DNA of 64,000 nucleotides. Source: Hyphomicrobiaceae bacterium. GTDB taxonomy: Bacteria; Pseudomonadota; Alphaproteobacteria; Rhizobiales; Hyphomicrobiaceae. The DNA is taken from the NCBI GenBank assembly GCA_020638055.1, contig JACKJH010000004.1:313501-377500 (forward strand). Reading direction: 5' to 3'. Within the stretch, counting starts at the first letter, position 1. Each line of letters begins with the position of its first letter. This document shows positions 42,284 through 51,065 of the stretch, in pieces. Below the pieces are notes generated by a model. The model made no database searches. It was not told the DNA's origin and saw only the letters and a list, made by a program, of their open reading frames with translations. The position numbers were made by a program, and so were the translations under genes.

Positions 42284-42500
42284 TTTGCCTTCCGATCGGA
42301 CTTTGGGGATTCTGCGGTTCTTGACCTTTCAAATGCAAGGTAGCGTCATGCGGAGGAAAACGTTGTCACGACTCACATAGTTCTTCCACGTCGCGTTCTC
42401 TACTCAAGCCGCCAGTGTTACCTATTTGTTTTTCATTTATATATTGTGATTGATAACGTGATCTTTTAAATTTCTCTGTTTATTTTAATTGGCTTTGAAT

Positions 42501-43991
42501 TCAGGGTTTTTCAGAAGGGTCGGCTCGATTGCGGAGAAAACCTCGCGCGGACAGGGTTGAGGTTACGAATTGGACTAATTCGCCAAGCTGGGTGAGCAGG
42601 GGATGACCTGACAACCAGAGCCCCAAAAACCAACCCATGAGACCGAGAAGCGCGGCTAGCACTGCATTCAATAAATGCATGTCAAAACCTGCCCCGTTGA
42701 ATACGATTACAAGAGCAGGGCCGATCATGCTGATTATTGTTACCATGGCACCTTTGCGTGTTGCCGCTACCAATTCCAGCCATGAGAAGGGGATGTGACG
42801 GCGGATGAATACCAGCGCTACGAACATTTGTAACGGGAGTGTCAGCAGGAAGCTCAGCGTAAGCGTCTCAATCCCGAGGAATGCTGATGGAACAAGAATG
42901 AGAAGAGAAAGTGGTAGTGAGACGAGGCTGGAATATAGCGTGTCATTTATGCGTCCAACCGCAACAAGTACGGGATAGGTTAGAACGGCGGCAAACAGCG
43001 AAAGGCTGGCCACGGCTAGTATCTGAACAAGCGGTGCAACGGCAGTCCACTGCGGCCCGAGCAGGATCCGGACGAGCGGGTAGGCGAGCGCCACGAGCAT
43101 GGATAGTGCTGGCCAATAGATGGCTGTGATGTGTTCTATTGATTTAAGATAGGCTTCCTTCAGATCAGCGCCGGCGCGGGCTGCGGCAGAAAACGCCGGC
43201 AAGGCCACCTGCGCTATGATCGCGGAGACGAAACGCTCGGGAAGATCGCATATCGCTGTGGCTCTTTGGAACAGCCCGGCCGATTCTATAGATACAACGC
43301 GTCCCAGCAAGAACAGCGGAACAGCCTGGTATCCCTTGGTCAAGAAGGCGGTCAAGGTGGCAAACGATCCGAAATAGAATACATCCCGCCAATCGTGCAG
43401 CTCGAGCCGATAAATATAGAACGAGGGTCTTATCCAGAAGGCCAGAGCTGTGCCGCACACAGCCATGGAGACACCGGCCCAGGCGATGCTCATGTAGCTG
43501 AAGCCCAGATATGCGAGCAGGATTGAAACGAACGCGCCTAACGAGGAGATCGTCAGATTAATGGCCGCCAGCTTATTAAACTGCATGTCGCGGCGCATAA
43601 GAGAAAGGATAGGCGCTGCAAATGGACCTAATGCGAAGCTCGTTGCAAGCACCCAAATGTAACCTTGAAGCCCCGGTTCACCATATGCTTGCGCAATAAA
43701 GGGGGCAGAGGCAAAAATTGCCCCGACCATAATCAGGGTCGTCAACAACAAGAGTGTGAAGGTCGTGCGGAGCGTTGTTGTCGAAATTTCACGCTTTTGA
43801 ATTAGATAGGTTGTCGCGCCAAAATCCCGCAACGTCTCGGCCAGCGCCAAAAAGGAGTAACCGATGGCAGAGATTCCCACTTCGTGGGGCGTTAGCAACC
43901 GTGACATCAAGGCGACCTGGACAATGCCGATTGGCAAGTGGAGGTAACGATCAAGCGCTGTCCATGCGAGAGCACGCCGAATGCCGGTCAT
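42501..43991 (-). CDS. wzx: Lipid-linked oligosaccharide flippase (Wzx-like)
   Basis: 496-residue polytopic protein, about 12-14 helices, of the polysaccharide-transporter (PST/MOP) superfamily. It begins RALAWTALDRYLHLPIGIVQVALMSRLLTPHEVGISAIGYSF, the standard N-terminal pattern, and has DFGATTYLIQKREIS in the first cytoplasmic loop. It would move the undecaprenyl-linked repeat unit across the inner membrane. Its start overlaps the stop of the upstream GT2 gene by ATGA (43988-43991), showing translational coupling. Confidence 0.9.
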   Translation of the reverse strand: MTGIRRALAWTALDRYLHLPIGIVQVALMSRLLTPHEVGISAIGYSFLALAETLRDFGATTYLIQKREISTTTLRTTFTLLLLTTLIMVGAIFASAPFIAQAYGEPGLQGYIWVLATSFALGPFAAPILSLMRRDMQFNKLAAINLTISSLGAFVSILLAYLGFSYMSIAWAGVSMAVCGTALAFWIRPSFYIYRLELHDWRDVFYFGSFATLTAFLTKGYQAVPLFLLGRVVSIESAGLFQRATAICDLPERFVSAIIAQVALPAFSAAARAGADLKEAYLKSIEHITAIYWPALSMLVALAYPLVRILLGPQWTAVAPLVQILAVASLSLFAAVLTYPVLVAVGRINDTLYSSLVSLPLSLLILVPSAFLGIETLTLSFLLTLPLQMFVALVFIRRHIPFSWLELVAATRKGAMVTIISMIGPALVIVFNGAGFDMHLLNAVLAALLGLMGWFLGLWLSGHPLLTQLGELVQFVTSTLSARGFLRNRADPSEKP

Positions 43992-44938
43992 GGAAGATCC
44001 TTGATTTTCCAGGCTGCCGGATTATCAAAGAACTTGAGTGTGGTTCGATCGACGGGTGTCCGCCAGCCGTCAACAAAGCCTTTTACGAAAGCTGGAACTC
44101 GGGTGATCCGCGGCTTTCGCAGCCGCAGGGCGTCCCAAATCGGTGGCCAAAGTACATGTCGTGAGAATTCGTGAATGAAGACGGGTAGGAATTCCCACCG
44201 TCCGCATTTAATAGGTTTTGAGTAAGCTGCTCCCATCGAATTGAAATCCCTACGGGTTAGCTCTCTTCCCTGTTCCCAGTTGCGATAGCCGAAATGCTCC
44301 ACGGCAACTGAACAGGTTTCGTATACATGATAGCCAGCAAGAAGTGCACGCACCGCAATATCGAAGTCTTCGCTAGATGGAAACTTTGATCCTGGGCCGA
44401 GCAAATTATCGAAGCCGCCAATTTTCTCCACAGATCCGCGACGGATGGCATGACCCGCGCCTATTCCTCGTGCATGGCGCTTTTCGCGAATTTCCGTTAT
44501 CAGCGCATCATCTTCGCGGACATATACTGGAACGAAACCTTTGGTGCAATCGTGAGGTGCTGCGGTTACATTGCAAAATGCTACAGCCACTTTCGGATGA
44601 TCAGCGAAAATTCGTGCAAATGCTTCGAGCCAGTTCGGTGGCGCGACGCAGTCATCGTCGGTGATTGCGATTACATCACCTTTCGTTTCGGCGAGAGCGA
44701 GGTTAAGAGCACGTCCCTTACCGATCGTGGCTGTGCGTACATAGCGCAGCCGCTCATCGGATGCGTACACTCTAACCGCGTTTTCAGTTTCGTCGTTCGT
44801 GCTCTGGTCAATTATGACCAATTCGAAATTCGGATGTGTATTTTTGAGAATCGATGAAACTGTGTCGGACAAGGACGGGCCGCGGTTGCGCGTGCAGATC
44901 AAAGCTGAAATCAGCGGCGTCTTGGGTTCACTCACCAT
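43988..44938 (-). CDS. GT2-family glycosyltransferase
   Basis: 316-residue inverting GT-A enzyme. SALICTRNRGPSLSDTVSSIL, FELVIIDQSTNDETENAVRVY, KGDVIAITDDDCVAPPNWLEAF (the DxD-type metal motif as DDD) and GAGHAIRRGSVEKIGGFDNLLGPGS define the fold. No membrane helix. Coupled to wzx by a 4-base overlap. Donor unknown. Confidence 0.9.
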   Translation of the reverse strand: MVSEPKTPLISALICTRNRGPSLSDTVSSILKNTHPNFELVIIDQSTNDETENAVRVYASDERLRYVRTATIGKGRALNLALAETKGDVIAITDDDCVAPPNWLEAFARIFADHPKVAVAFCNVTAAPHDCTKGFVPVYVREDDALITEIREKRHARGIGAGHAIRRGSVEKIGGFDNLLGPGSKFPSSEDFDIAVRALLAGYHVYETCSVAVEHFGYRNWEQGRELTRRDFNSMGAAYSKPIKCGRWEFLPVFIHEFSRHVLWPPIWDALRLRKPRITRVPAFVKGFVDGWRTPVDRTTLKFFDNPAAWKIKDLP

Positions 44939-45012
44939 TCCTTACCTCTGTACCAACAGCTCTACTTCTTCTGGAGGCATGTTCGCGTTCCCTGCTCTGC
45001 CACTCTGCAAAT

Positions 45013-45330
45013 TCAGTTTCCGAAAACCAGTGCAGTGCGTTTAACGATTAAATTCCTAGCGCCGGTTATCTCGGATAAACGAGAGCGGGTGGGGACGTTG
45101 AGTGCTTGAGCGGGGTGGCTGATTGCATGCTTGAGACGGACCTGCGCAGTTGGTAAACCGGGCTCGTGCTCAATTCGGATGACGATGTTCTGTTCTTTTG
45201 TGACCTTCGAGGCGTTCATACGTTTTCGCTCATCTACCAGCCAGGAAAGGCTTAGCGGAAAAATCCTGCTTCCGGTGGTCCAAGGTTGGGGAGCAGTGCA
45301 TTTTGGTATCTCTTGCGTCTGGCAGGTCAT
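45013..45330 (-). CDS. Possible small protein translationally coupled to galE
   Basis: 105-codon frame whose ATG (45328-45330) overlaps the galE stop as ATGA, the same arrangement as the accepted coupled pairs at 37549, 39869, 43988 and 61966. The product (MTCQTQEIPKCTAPQPW, later KVTKEQNIVIRIEHEPGLPTAQVRLKHAIS) is basic, with no motif, signal or membrane segment that I recognise. No other gene fills 44939-45326. Support is positional only and chance overlap is possible. Confidence 0.33.
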   Translation of the reverse strand: MTCQTQEIPKCTAPQPWTTGSRIFPLSLSWLVDERKRMNASKVTKEQNIVIRIEHEPGLPTAQVRLKHAISHPAQALNVPTRSRLSEITGARNLIVKRTALVFGN

Positions 45331-46316
45331 TTAGAAGAAGCCTGTTTTTGGTGCCATTTCCAGGCCGTGCGAATGATGGCGTCAAGCTCACGGAACTTTG
45401 GCGTCCAGCCAAGTTTTTCGTTTGCCCTGCTGGGATCGCTAACAAGCGCGGCAGGATCTCCAGGCCGTCTTTTGCCATATACAACCGGCACTCGAAGCCC
45501 CGTGATGCGTTGGGCGGATTCGATGACTTCACGAACCGAGAACCCTACGCCTGTACCGAGGTTCAATGCCTGAGAGCCTGCGCCCTTGATGAGGTGCTCC
45601 AGGGCAAGCACATGGGCATCTGCCAGATCGCTTACGTGGATATAGTCGCGAATACAGGTTCCGTCAGGAGTATCATAATCGGTTCCAAATATCGTGACGT
45701 CGTGGCGGCGACCCGAGGCTGCGTCAAGCACAAGCGGAATGAGGTGTGTCTCAGGGTCGTGGTCTTCACCAATTGCGTTGTCAGGATCAGCGCCGGCGGC
45801 GTTGAAGTATCGCAAGGCGATATAGTTCATTCCATGTGCGGTGGAGAAATCGCCAAGCATACTTTCGACCATGAGCTTTGACGTGCCGTATGGATTTATC
45901 GGCTGCTGTGGCGTGTCTTCTACGATCGGTAATTTATTAGGGATGCCGTAGGTCGCGCAGGAACTGGAAAACACGACGTGCTCGATATTGTGGTCGCGTG
46001 CAGCCTCCAGCAACGTGAGTGACCCGCAGACGTTGTTTCGATAGTACTTGCCTGGATCGATGACCGATTCGCCTACGTAGGCAAAGGCCGCAAAGTGCAT
46101 GATTGCTAACGGTTGATAGCGGCCGAGGGTGTGATCCAGTTGAGCACGATCCAGGATATCCCCTTTCTCCAGGGGCCCCCATTTCACCGCCCACTCATGC
46201 CCATAGACAAGGTTGTCGAAGCAAATGGGGTTGTATCCAGCCAGGCTAAGCGCCTTGCAGGCGTGGGAACCGACGTAACCCGCGCCACCGGTAACCAATA
46301 CGTTTCTATTGTTCAT
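45327..46316 (-). CDS. galE: UDP-glucose 4-epimerase
   Basis: 329-residue extended short-chain dehydrogenase/reductase. VLVTGGAGYVGSHACKALSLAGYNPICFDNL, the GalE-specific MHFAAFAYVGESVIDPGKYYRNNV, SSSCATYG, NPYGTSK (YxxxK) and YFNAAGADPDNAIGEDHDPETHLIP are all present. It interconverts UDP-glucose and UDP-galactose. No strong binding site before the ATG. Lies between glycosyltransferase genes on the same strand. Confidence 0.93.
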   Translation of the reverse strand: MNNRNVLVTGGAGYVGSHACKALSLAGYNPICFDNLVYGHEWAVKWGPLEKGDILDRAQLDHTLGRYQPLAIMHFAAFAYVGESVIDPGKYYRNNVCGSLTLLEAARDHNIEHVVFSSSCATYGIPNKLPIVEDTPQQPINPYGTSKLMVESMLGDFSTAHGMNYIALRYFNAAGADPDNAIGEDHDPETHLIPLVLDAASGRRHDVTIFGTDYDTPDGTCIRDYIHVSDLADAHVLALEHLIKGAGSQALNLGTGVGFSVREVIESAQRITGLRVPVVYGKRRPGDPAALVSDPSRANEKLGWTPKFRELDAIIRTAWKWHQKQASSK

Positions 46317-46545
46317 GTGCCAATTGAATTAGAGGAAAACCAACGACTGCAAGGGGCCTGACCCTGGTCACACTAGTGAGGTATATCTGCGATCATGTAA
46401 CTCCAGCAAGACGACGACTTGAAACGTACCTAAATTTGCAGCGAACCAACGCATTCACCACGTGATGCGATCGGTTAATTTTTAGTGCCCTGATGGGAAC
46501 CGGGCCCCGGGCCAGTGCTGGTGAAGGTTTGGTTCGGGATTACAT

Positions 46546-47679
46546 TCAAGGTGAACTGGCTGTCGATTGGCCTTGCTTGTGCTTTTTGCGCGTGAGGTCC
46601 ACCTCGCATTTTAGAAGGTCTATGAGGCGACGGGCGTTATCGGTGGCATCGTAATTGCGAGCGACGTGAACGGTTGCCTGCTGCCCCAAGCGTTGGCGCA
46701 ATTCGCTGTCGTCCACCAGTTGTCGAATAGCATCGGCAAGGGCGCGCGTATTTCCGGGCGGTACGGTCAGCCCGGTCTCGCCATGTCTAACGATTTCTGG
46801 AATGGCAGCAACTTCGGTCGAAACAATCGCCATGCCAGCCGCGCCGGCCTCTGACAGGACCATGGGCAGGCAATCGCCAAAAGTTGGAAGCGCAAATATA
46901 TCGCTCGCGTGATAGAGGCTTTTCAGTCGTTGACTGTTAGGCTCCATGTCGTTGTGAACTATGACACCGGGTTCAGTCTCGACGGGCGTTTTTGTAACCA
47001 AATGCAGTTCGTCACCGGATCTGCGAATTGCGTTGAATGCATCAATCAGGTTGAGCCCGCCCTTGCGTTCCAGATCCGCCCCAACGAAAAGGATTTTCAC
47101 AGGGCCAGCATGATCGCCTCTGGGATTGGGACGTTTCCATTCGCTTACTGTTACCCCAGGGGGAATGACAGTGATTTTGTGTTCAGGAACCTGGTAGTCT
47201 TTCACAAGCCCGCGTTTGGTCCACTCAGCCCATACGACGAGTTTTCGCGCCTGTGCGTAACAGTCGCGGTTCAGGCGCCATTTCACCTTTTCAACCCAGG
47301 CCGGCCCTGTTTCGTGTCGATAAAACTTACCAAGCTCGTCGTATTGTAAAGGGGTTGCGTCCAGCGACACAATTGCAGGCAACTTTCGCAGCCAGCCTTG
47401 CGCGAGGATGGCTGGGACCTGAGTGTGAAAGAACACCGCGTCAAGTGGGGTGTGCCGCGTAAGGACACTGAGATAGCGGCGCGCTCGCAGTCCTGCCCGG
47501 ACGGACCAGTTGCTATTGTAAATCGGGATCTTGCCCGCAATTCCACTGGGATCGAATGCAATTAACCCCCAGTGAGCTCGGATCTGAGGATCAAGCGGAA
47601 CATTTACTTGGAGATTTTTCGTATGCGTGACGTGCCCGAGCGATTGCTCCAGAACAAAGCCAATGTCGTACACCGCCAT
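46546..47679 (-). CDS. GT4-family glycosyltransferase, paralogue of the one at 49.9 kb
   Basis: 377-residue GT-B protein beginning MAVYDIGFVLEQSLGHVTHTKNL. It shares with the protein at 49917 the segments 'EQ-x-LGH-x-T-x-x-x-NL', FFHTQVPA(I/A)LA, LTPIQYD-like TPLQYDELG, ITVIPPGV, KILFVGADLERKGG and ELHLVT. The EX7E-like region is PTFGDCLPMVLSEAGAAGMAIVSTEVAAIPEIV, in which the first Glu is replaced (GDCLP). A GTG at 47673 with GAGG nine bases upstream is an alternative start. Donor unknown. Confidence 0.88.
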   Translation of the reverse strand: MAVYDIGFVLEQSLGHVTHTKNLQVNVPLDPQIRAHWGLIAFDPSGIAGKIPIYNSNWSVRAGLRARRYLSVLTRHTPLDAVFFHTQVPAILAQGWLRKLPAIVSLDATPLQYDELGKFYRHETGPAWVEKVKWRLNRDCYAQARKLVVWAEWTKRGLVKDYQVPEHKITVIPPGVTVSEWKRPNPRGDHAGPVKILFVGADLERKGGLNLIDAFNAIRRSGDELHLVTKTPVETEPGVIVHNDMEPNSQRLKSLYHASDIFALPTFGDCLPMVLSEAGAAGMAIVSTEVAAIPEIVRHGETGLTVPPGNTRALADAIRQLVDDSELRQRLGQQATVHVARNYDATDNARRLIDLLKCEVDLTRKKHKQGQSTASSP

Positions 47680-48155
47680 TTACCTCTACCCGCTCCCGGC
47701 AACAAATAACCGCGAAATCGAGGATCGCGTTAATGTTGCCTTCCGCGACAAGCCAGAACCGTGCCGATTTTGTAAGACGCAACCGCGCCCAGAAATCGCA
47801 ATCAATGTAAATTTCACCCGACTATGATGTAGCGTTCTGGTTAAAGGACCCACTTCAATCCGCTCATCAAAACGTAAAAGAATTATTCCGGCCAGATTCG
47901 TTAACACATTCGGCCAGCCCGCTGGCGAACAATACCATCTTCGTTATCTGTTCCAGTTAAAGCGCGTTGTTATTTCCAGGGCAATGATTAAACCTATACA
48001 CTGCTCAGATCATTCAGAGCGGAGGGTACTAAGAGGGTATTTCGGCCCAACAGTTTCGGGCGGATGGATCGCAGATAAAATATAAAGTTGTGAGGCTCAG
48101 TGTCTTTAAACCTGATCGCTTAATATATCGGAAGCGGTGGTGGCAAAAGTAATAG
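47680..48155. other. Divergent intergenic region, 476 bp
   Basis: Separates the leftward GT4 gene from the rightward acyltransferase gene and must hold promoters for both. No gene, repeat or convincing -35/-10 pair was found. Confidence 0.4.
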
Positions 48156-48692
48156 ATGGACCTTCTTTATTTTTGGGCGAATGGAATGGCGGTGCTGCGG
48201 GCGCGTTGGTATTTGCGTCGGGCATCGCTGCTGGGTTCCAACGTTCGCATCTGGGGCAAGCCGTTGGTGAAGAACCGCGGAACGCTGGTGGTGGGGGAGA
48301 GGGTGAGGGTTGTCTCCACCGTGGCTACGGTCGAATTGGCAGTGGAATCGGGTGCAAGACTCGAAATAGGCTCACGCGTATTCATCAACTACGGCTGCTC
48401 AATTGGCGCATGTCAGCTTATCAAGATTGGTCCCAACTGCAGAATCGGGACGCACGTTATAATGATCGACAATCAGTTTCATTGTCTCGAACCTGAGCGT
48501 CGCGATGAGCGCCCCCCCTCCGTGCCTATCGTTGTGGAGGAAAATGTTTGGATCGGTGCGCGGGTCATTGTCCTGCCGGGTGTCACCATTGGAGCGGGAA
48601 GCGTCATAGGTGCGGGAAGCGTTGTGACGCGTGACATTCCCCCGCGATCTGTAGCAGTAGGGCAGCCGGCCAAGGTGGTTCGTAGTCTTTAG
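48156..48692 (+). CDS. Hexapeptide-repeat acyltransferase (CatB/maltose-O-acetyltransferase-like)
   Basis: 178-residue left-handed-beta-helix protein. Repeats run LEIGSRVFINYGCSIGACQLIKIGPNCRIGTHVIMIDNQFH, then the helix break and VEENVWIGARVIVLPGVTIGAGSVIGAGSVVTRDIPPRSVAVGQPAKVV. The catalytic-type histidine is in MIDNQFHCL. It probably O-acetylates a sugar of the polysaccharide. The shorter frame starting at 48137 is not the gene. Confidence 0.87.
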   Translation: MDLLYFWANGMAVLRARWYLRRASLLGSNVRIWGKPLVKNRGTLVVGERVRVVSTVATVELAVESGARLEIGSRVFINYGCSIGACQLIKIGPNCRIGTHVIMIDNQFHCLEPERRDERPPSVPIVVEENVWIGARVIVLPGVTIGAGSVIGAGSVVTRDIPPRSVAVGQPAKVVRSL

Positions 48693-48798
48693 GTTGGCGT
48701 AGCAGGTCAGAGGATGTTTTGCAGGGTGAGCGTTTTCATCAATGTGTCTGTGCCATTATTATTCAAAGGCCCGCGCTTTGAGTTGATTGCAGGACGTG

Positions 48799-49773
48799 AT
48801 GCACAGGGTTAGCGTCGTTATTCCGACCTACAACCGATTGAGTCGCTTGAAATCCGTGCTCACAGCACTGGAGCGGCAGACTGTTCCGCTTGACGAGTTT
48901 GAAGTGATCGTCGTGTGTGATGGGGCAACGGACGGGACCCCGGAATACCTTGAAAGTCTCGTCACGCCGTTGCGCTTTACGGCGGTGATACAACCAAACG
49001 GTGGCCCCGCGTCCGCTCGCAACAACGGCGTTGGGCATGCAACGGGTGAGCTTGTGTTGTTTATCGATGACGATGTCGTTGCTGATAAGCGGCTTGTGGC
49101 TGAACACCTGCATTGTCACGACCAGAGTTCGAAGGACCTGGTGGTGATAGGACCGATGTTGACTCCGGATGATTTCCAGATGGCGCCGTGGGTACGCTGG
49201 GAACAGGACAGACTTGCCGAGCAATACGAGAGTATGGAACAGGGTTTGTGGCTTCCGACAGCGCGACAGTTCTATACCGGCAATAGTTCACTCAGTCGCT
49301 CTGCGATCAATGCTGTTGGTGGTTTCGACGCGCGATTCCGTCGGGCAGAGGATGTGGAACTGGCCTATCGGCTGGCGGAGAGCGGAATCAATTTCAAATT
49401 CAATCCCAACGCAATCGGTTACCATTACGCAGAGCGCAGCTTCCAGTCATGGGTTGCGACACCCTATGAATATGGGCGTAACGATGTTGTCTTTGCCAAT
49501 GAAGGTGGTCAACTCTGGCTGTCGGAGGTGGCGGCGCGTGAGTATCAGGAGCGCCATGTTCTAATTCGATACATGGTCAGGTGCTGTCTGTGTCGCAAGG
49601 TGGCTTCGAAGGTTGTGATTGGACTTTTGGGGTTTATCGGACAGGCAAGCAATGCGCTTGGATTCAATCGTGCCGCGCAGCAGGCCTATAGTGGCCTTTT
49701 CAACTTGCGCTATTACCAGGGCGTGGCGGATGGTCTGGGTGGTTGCGAGAAGTTCTGGGCTAAATTTTCGTGA
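48799..49773 (+). CDS. GT2-family glycosyltransferase
   Basis: 324-residue GT-A protein beginning MHRVSVVIPTYNRLSRLKSVLTAL; then FEVIVVCDGATDGTPEYLESL, NGGPASARNNGVGHATGELVLFIDDDVVADKRL (DDD metal site) and SAINAVGGFDARFRRAEDVELAYRLAESG, the galactosyltransferase-2-like C-terminal motif with ED. AGGA five bases before the ATG at 48799 supports the start; the frame also opens at a TTG (48787). Confidence 0.9.
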   Translation: MHRVSVVIPTYNRLSRLKSVLTALERQTVPLDEFEVIVVCDGATDGTPEYLESLVTPLRFTAVIQPNGGPASARNNGVGHATGELVLFIDDDVVADKRLVAEHLHCHDQSSKDLVVIGPMLTPDDFQMAPWVRWEQDRLAEQYESMEQGLWLPTARQFYTGNSSLSRSAINAVGGFDARFRRAEDVELAYRLAESGINFKFNPNAIGYHYAERSFQSWVATPYEYGRNDVVFANEGGQLWLSEVAAREYQERHVLIRYMVRCCLCRKVASKVVIGLLGFIGQASNALGFNRAAQQAYSGLFNLRYYQGVADGLGGCEKFWAKFS

Positions 49774-49916
49774 GAGGGTGCCAGGGAGTGCCACTCGAAC
49801 CATGAGTATCAGTCGCTGGCGGAGACGGCTGCACATATTTCGATGAAGGTTGCAATGTTGCGGACAGGAATTTCAACCGCAGCGGAGCGCGTTCCGGCTG
49901 AGTTGGAGAAATTTCA

Positions 49917-50993
49917 ATGCTGCGTGTGACCTTCGTCATGGAGCAACATCTGGGTCATCAAACCTATTATCAAAATTTAAGGCGGTTCATCGAAAACGAA
50001 CCACGGATTAAACCAACATGGATCCCGGTGACCTATGAAGAACCTGGTGGGGTTATCGAAAAAATACCTCTTCTGCCGAGGCACGCACGTGGCCTGTTGC
50101 GCGGGGTGCAGCAGGTGCGTGGTGGATTGCGGCAGGTACCTGCAGACTTGCTGTTCTTCAACACTCAGGTGCCGGCGGCTCTGGCGGGACGGCTTGTAAA
50201 TTCAAAGTCCAACTACGTTATTGCAACTGATCTGACGCCGATCCAGTACGACAACATGGGGGCGCAGTACGGTCATAAGCCCGACAAGCCAGGACCACTC
50301 AAGGCATACAAGAAGCGCGTCAACCAAGCCTTGTTTCGCGGTGCGGCGCGCGTGCTACCGTGGTCTTCGTGGACGCGGGAATCGCTGATAAACGACTATG
50401 GCGTCAATCCCGCGCGTATCGAGGTGATTCCGCCGGGCGTGGATCTGGCTGCGTGGCGTCCAGACCGATCGCGGTCAGATGAACCAATGCGTATACTCTT
50501 TGTTGGTGGCGACTTTGAACGCAAGGGTGGCCCACTTGTGGTGCGTGCGTTCAAGGCACTGCCGCAAGGAATGGCGGAGCTGCACCTTGTAACACGCTCC
50601 CAACTTCCACAAACGCCCGGGGTAACGGTCTACAACAATCTGGTACCCAACTCACCAGAACTGATCGCGCTCTACCAGAACTGCGGCGTTTTTGTTCTAC
50701 CGACCGAGGCGGAAGCGTTTGGCATTGCTGCTGTTGAGGCCTGTGCTGCAGGACTGCCCGTCGTCGCGACTCTGACGGGCGGCCTGGTGGATATCGTCAC
50801 CGACGACGAGACGGGCTACTTCATTTCTGCTGGCGATGAAGCAGCGCTCATCGATCGATTGCAGTTGCTTTTGAAATCACCGCAGTTGCGCTATCGATTG
50901 TCCGCGGCTGCGCGCGCGCGCCGAAACACGTTTCGATGCAAGAAAGAACGCACAGCGACTTGTCGATTGCTTGTTCAGTGTTGCTGGGTCTGA
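49917..50993 (+). CDS. GT4-family glycosyltransferase, C-terminus frameshifted at a (CG)5 tract
   Basis: As read, 358 residues. GT-B fold with MEQHLGHQTYYQNLRRF, LLFFNTQVPAALAG, RILFVGGDFERKGG and the EX7E region PTEAEAFGIAAVEACAAGLPVVA; close paralogue of the gene at 46.5 kb. After SAAARAR the reading frame turns into an unrelated tail (RNTFRCKKERTATCRLL). In the +1 frame the sequence continues TRFDARKNAQRLVDCLFSV and stops at TAG 51001-51003, matching the paralogue's YDATDNARRLIDLLK. The shift coincides with (CG)5 at 50911-50920; one more CG would restore the frame. So the natural gene probably spans 49917-51003. It could be a real off-state, a mutation or a sequencing error. The catalytic core is intact, so activity may persist. 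Confidence 0.85.
   Translation: MLRVTFVMEQHLGHQTYYQNLRRFIENEPRIKPTWIPVTYEEPGGVIEKIPLLPRHARGLLRGVQQVRGGLRQVPADLLFFNTQVPAALAGRLVNSKSNYVIATDLTPIQYDNMGAQYGHKPDKPGPLKAYKKRVNQALFRGAARVLPWSSWTRESLINDYGVNPARIEVIPPGVDLAAWRPDRSRSDEPMRILFVGGDFERKGGPLVVRAFKALPQGMAELHLVTRSQLPQTPGVTVYNNLVPNSPELIALYQNCGVFVLPTEAEAFGIAAVEACAAGLPVVATLTGGLVDIVTDDETGYFISAGDEAALIDRLQLLLKSPQLRYRLSAAARARRNTFRCKKERTATCRLLVQCCWV
50911..50920 (+). repeat. (CG)5 dinucleotide tract at the frameshift
   Basis: Uninterrupted CGCGCGCGCG inside the glycosyltransferase gene. Six units instead of five would join the two halves in frame (AAARARAETRFDARKN). The tract is short for a classic phase-variation locus. Confidence 0.7.
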
Positions 50994-50999
50994 ATCGTT

Positions 51000-51065
51000 C
51001 TAGCTTCTTGTTTGGTCGCATTTTCTGCGACGAACCGGTGTCCACTTCGTCGGAAAATGCTCTAG
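51000..51065 (+). repeat. Solo a2 palindrome between convergent genes
   Basis: 66-bp module exactly from CTAG (51000-51003) to CTAG (51062-51065), nearly identical to the right half of element A. Its left TAG would end the frame-restored glycosyltransferase; its right CTAG gives the TAG of the minus-strand acyltransferase (51062-51064). Confidence 0.9.
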
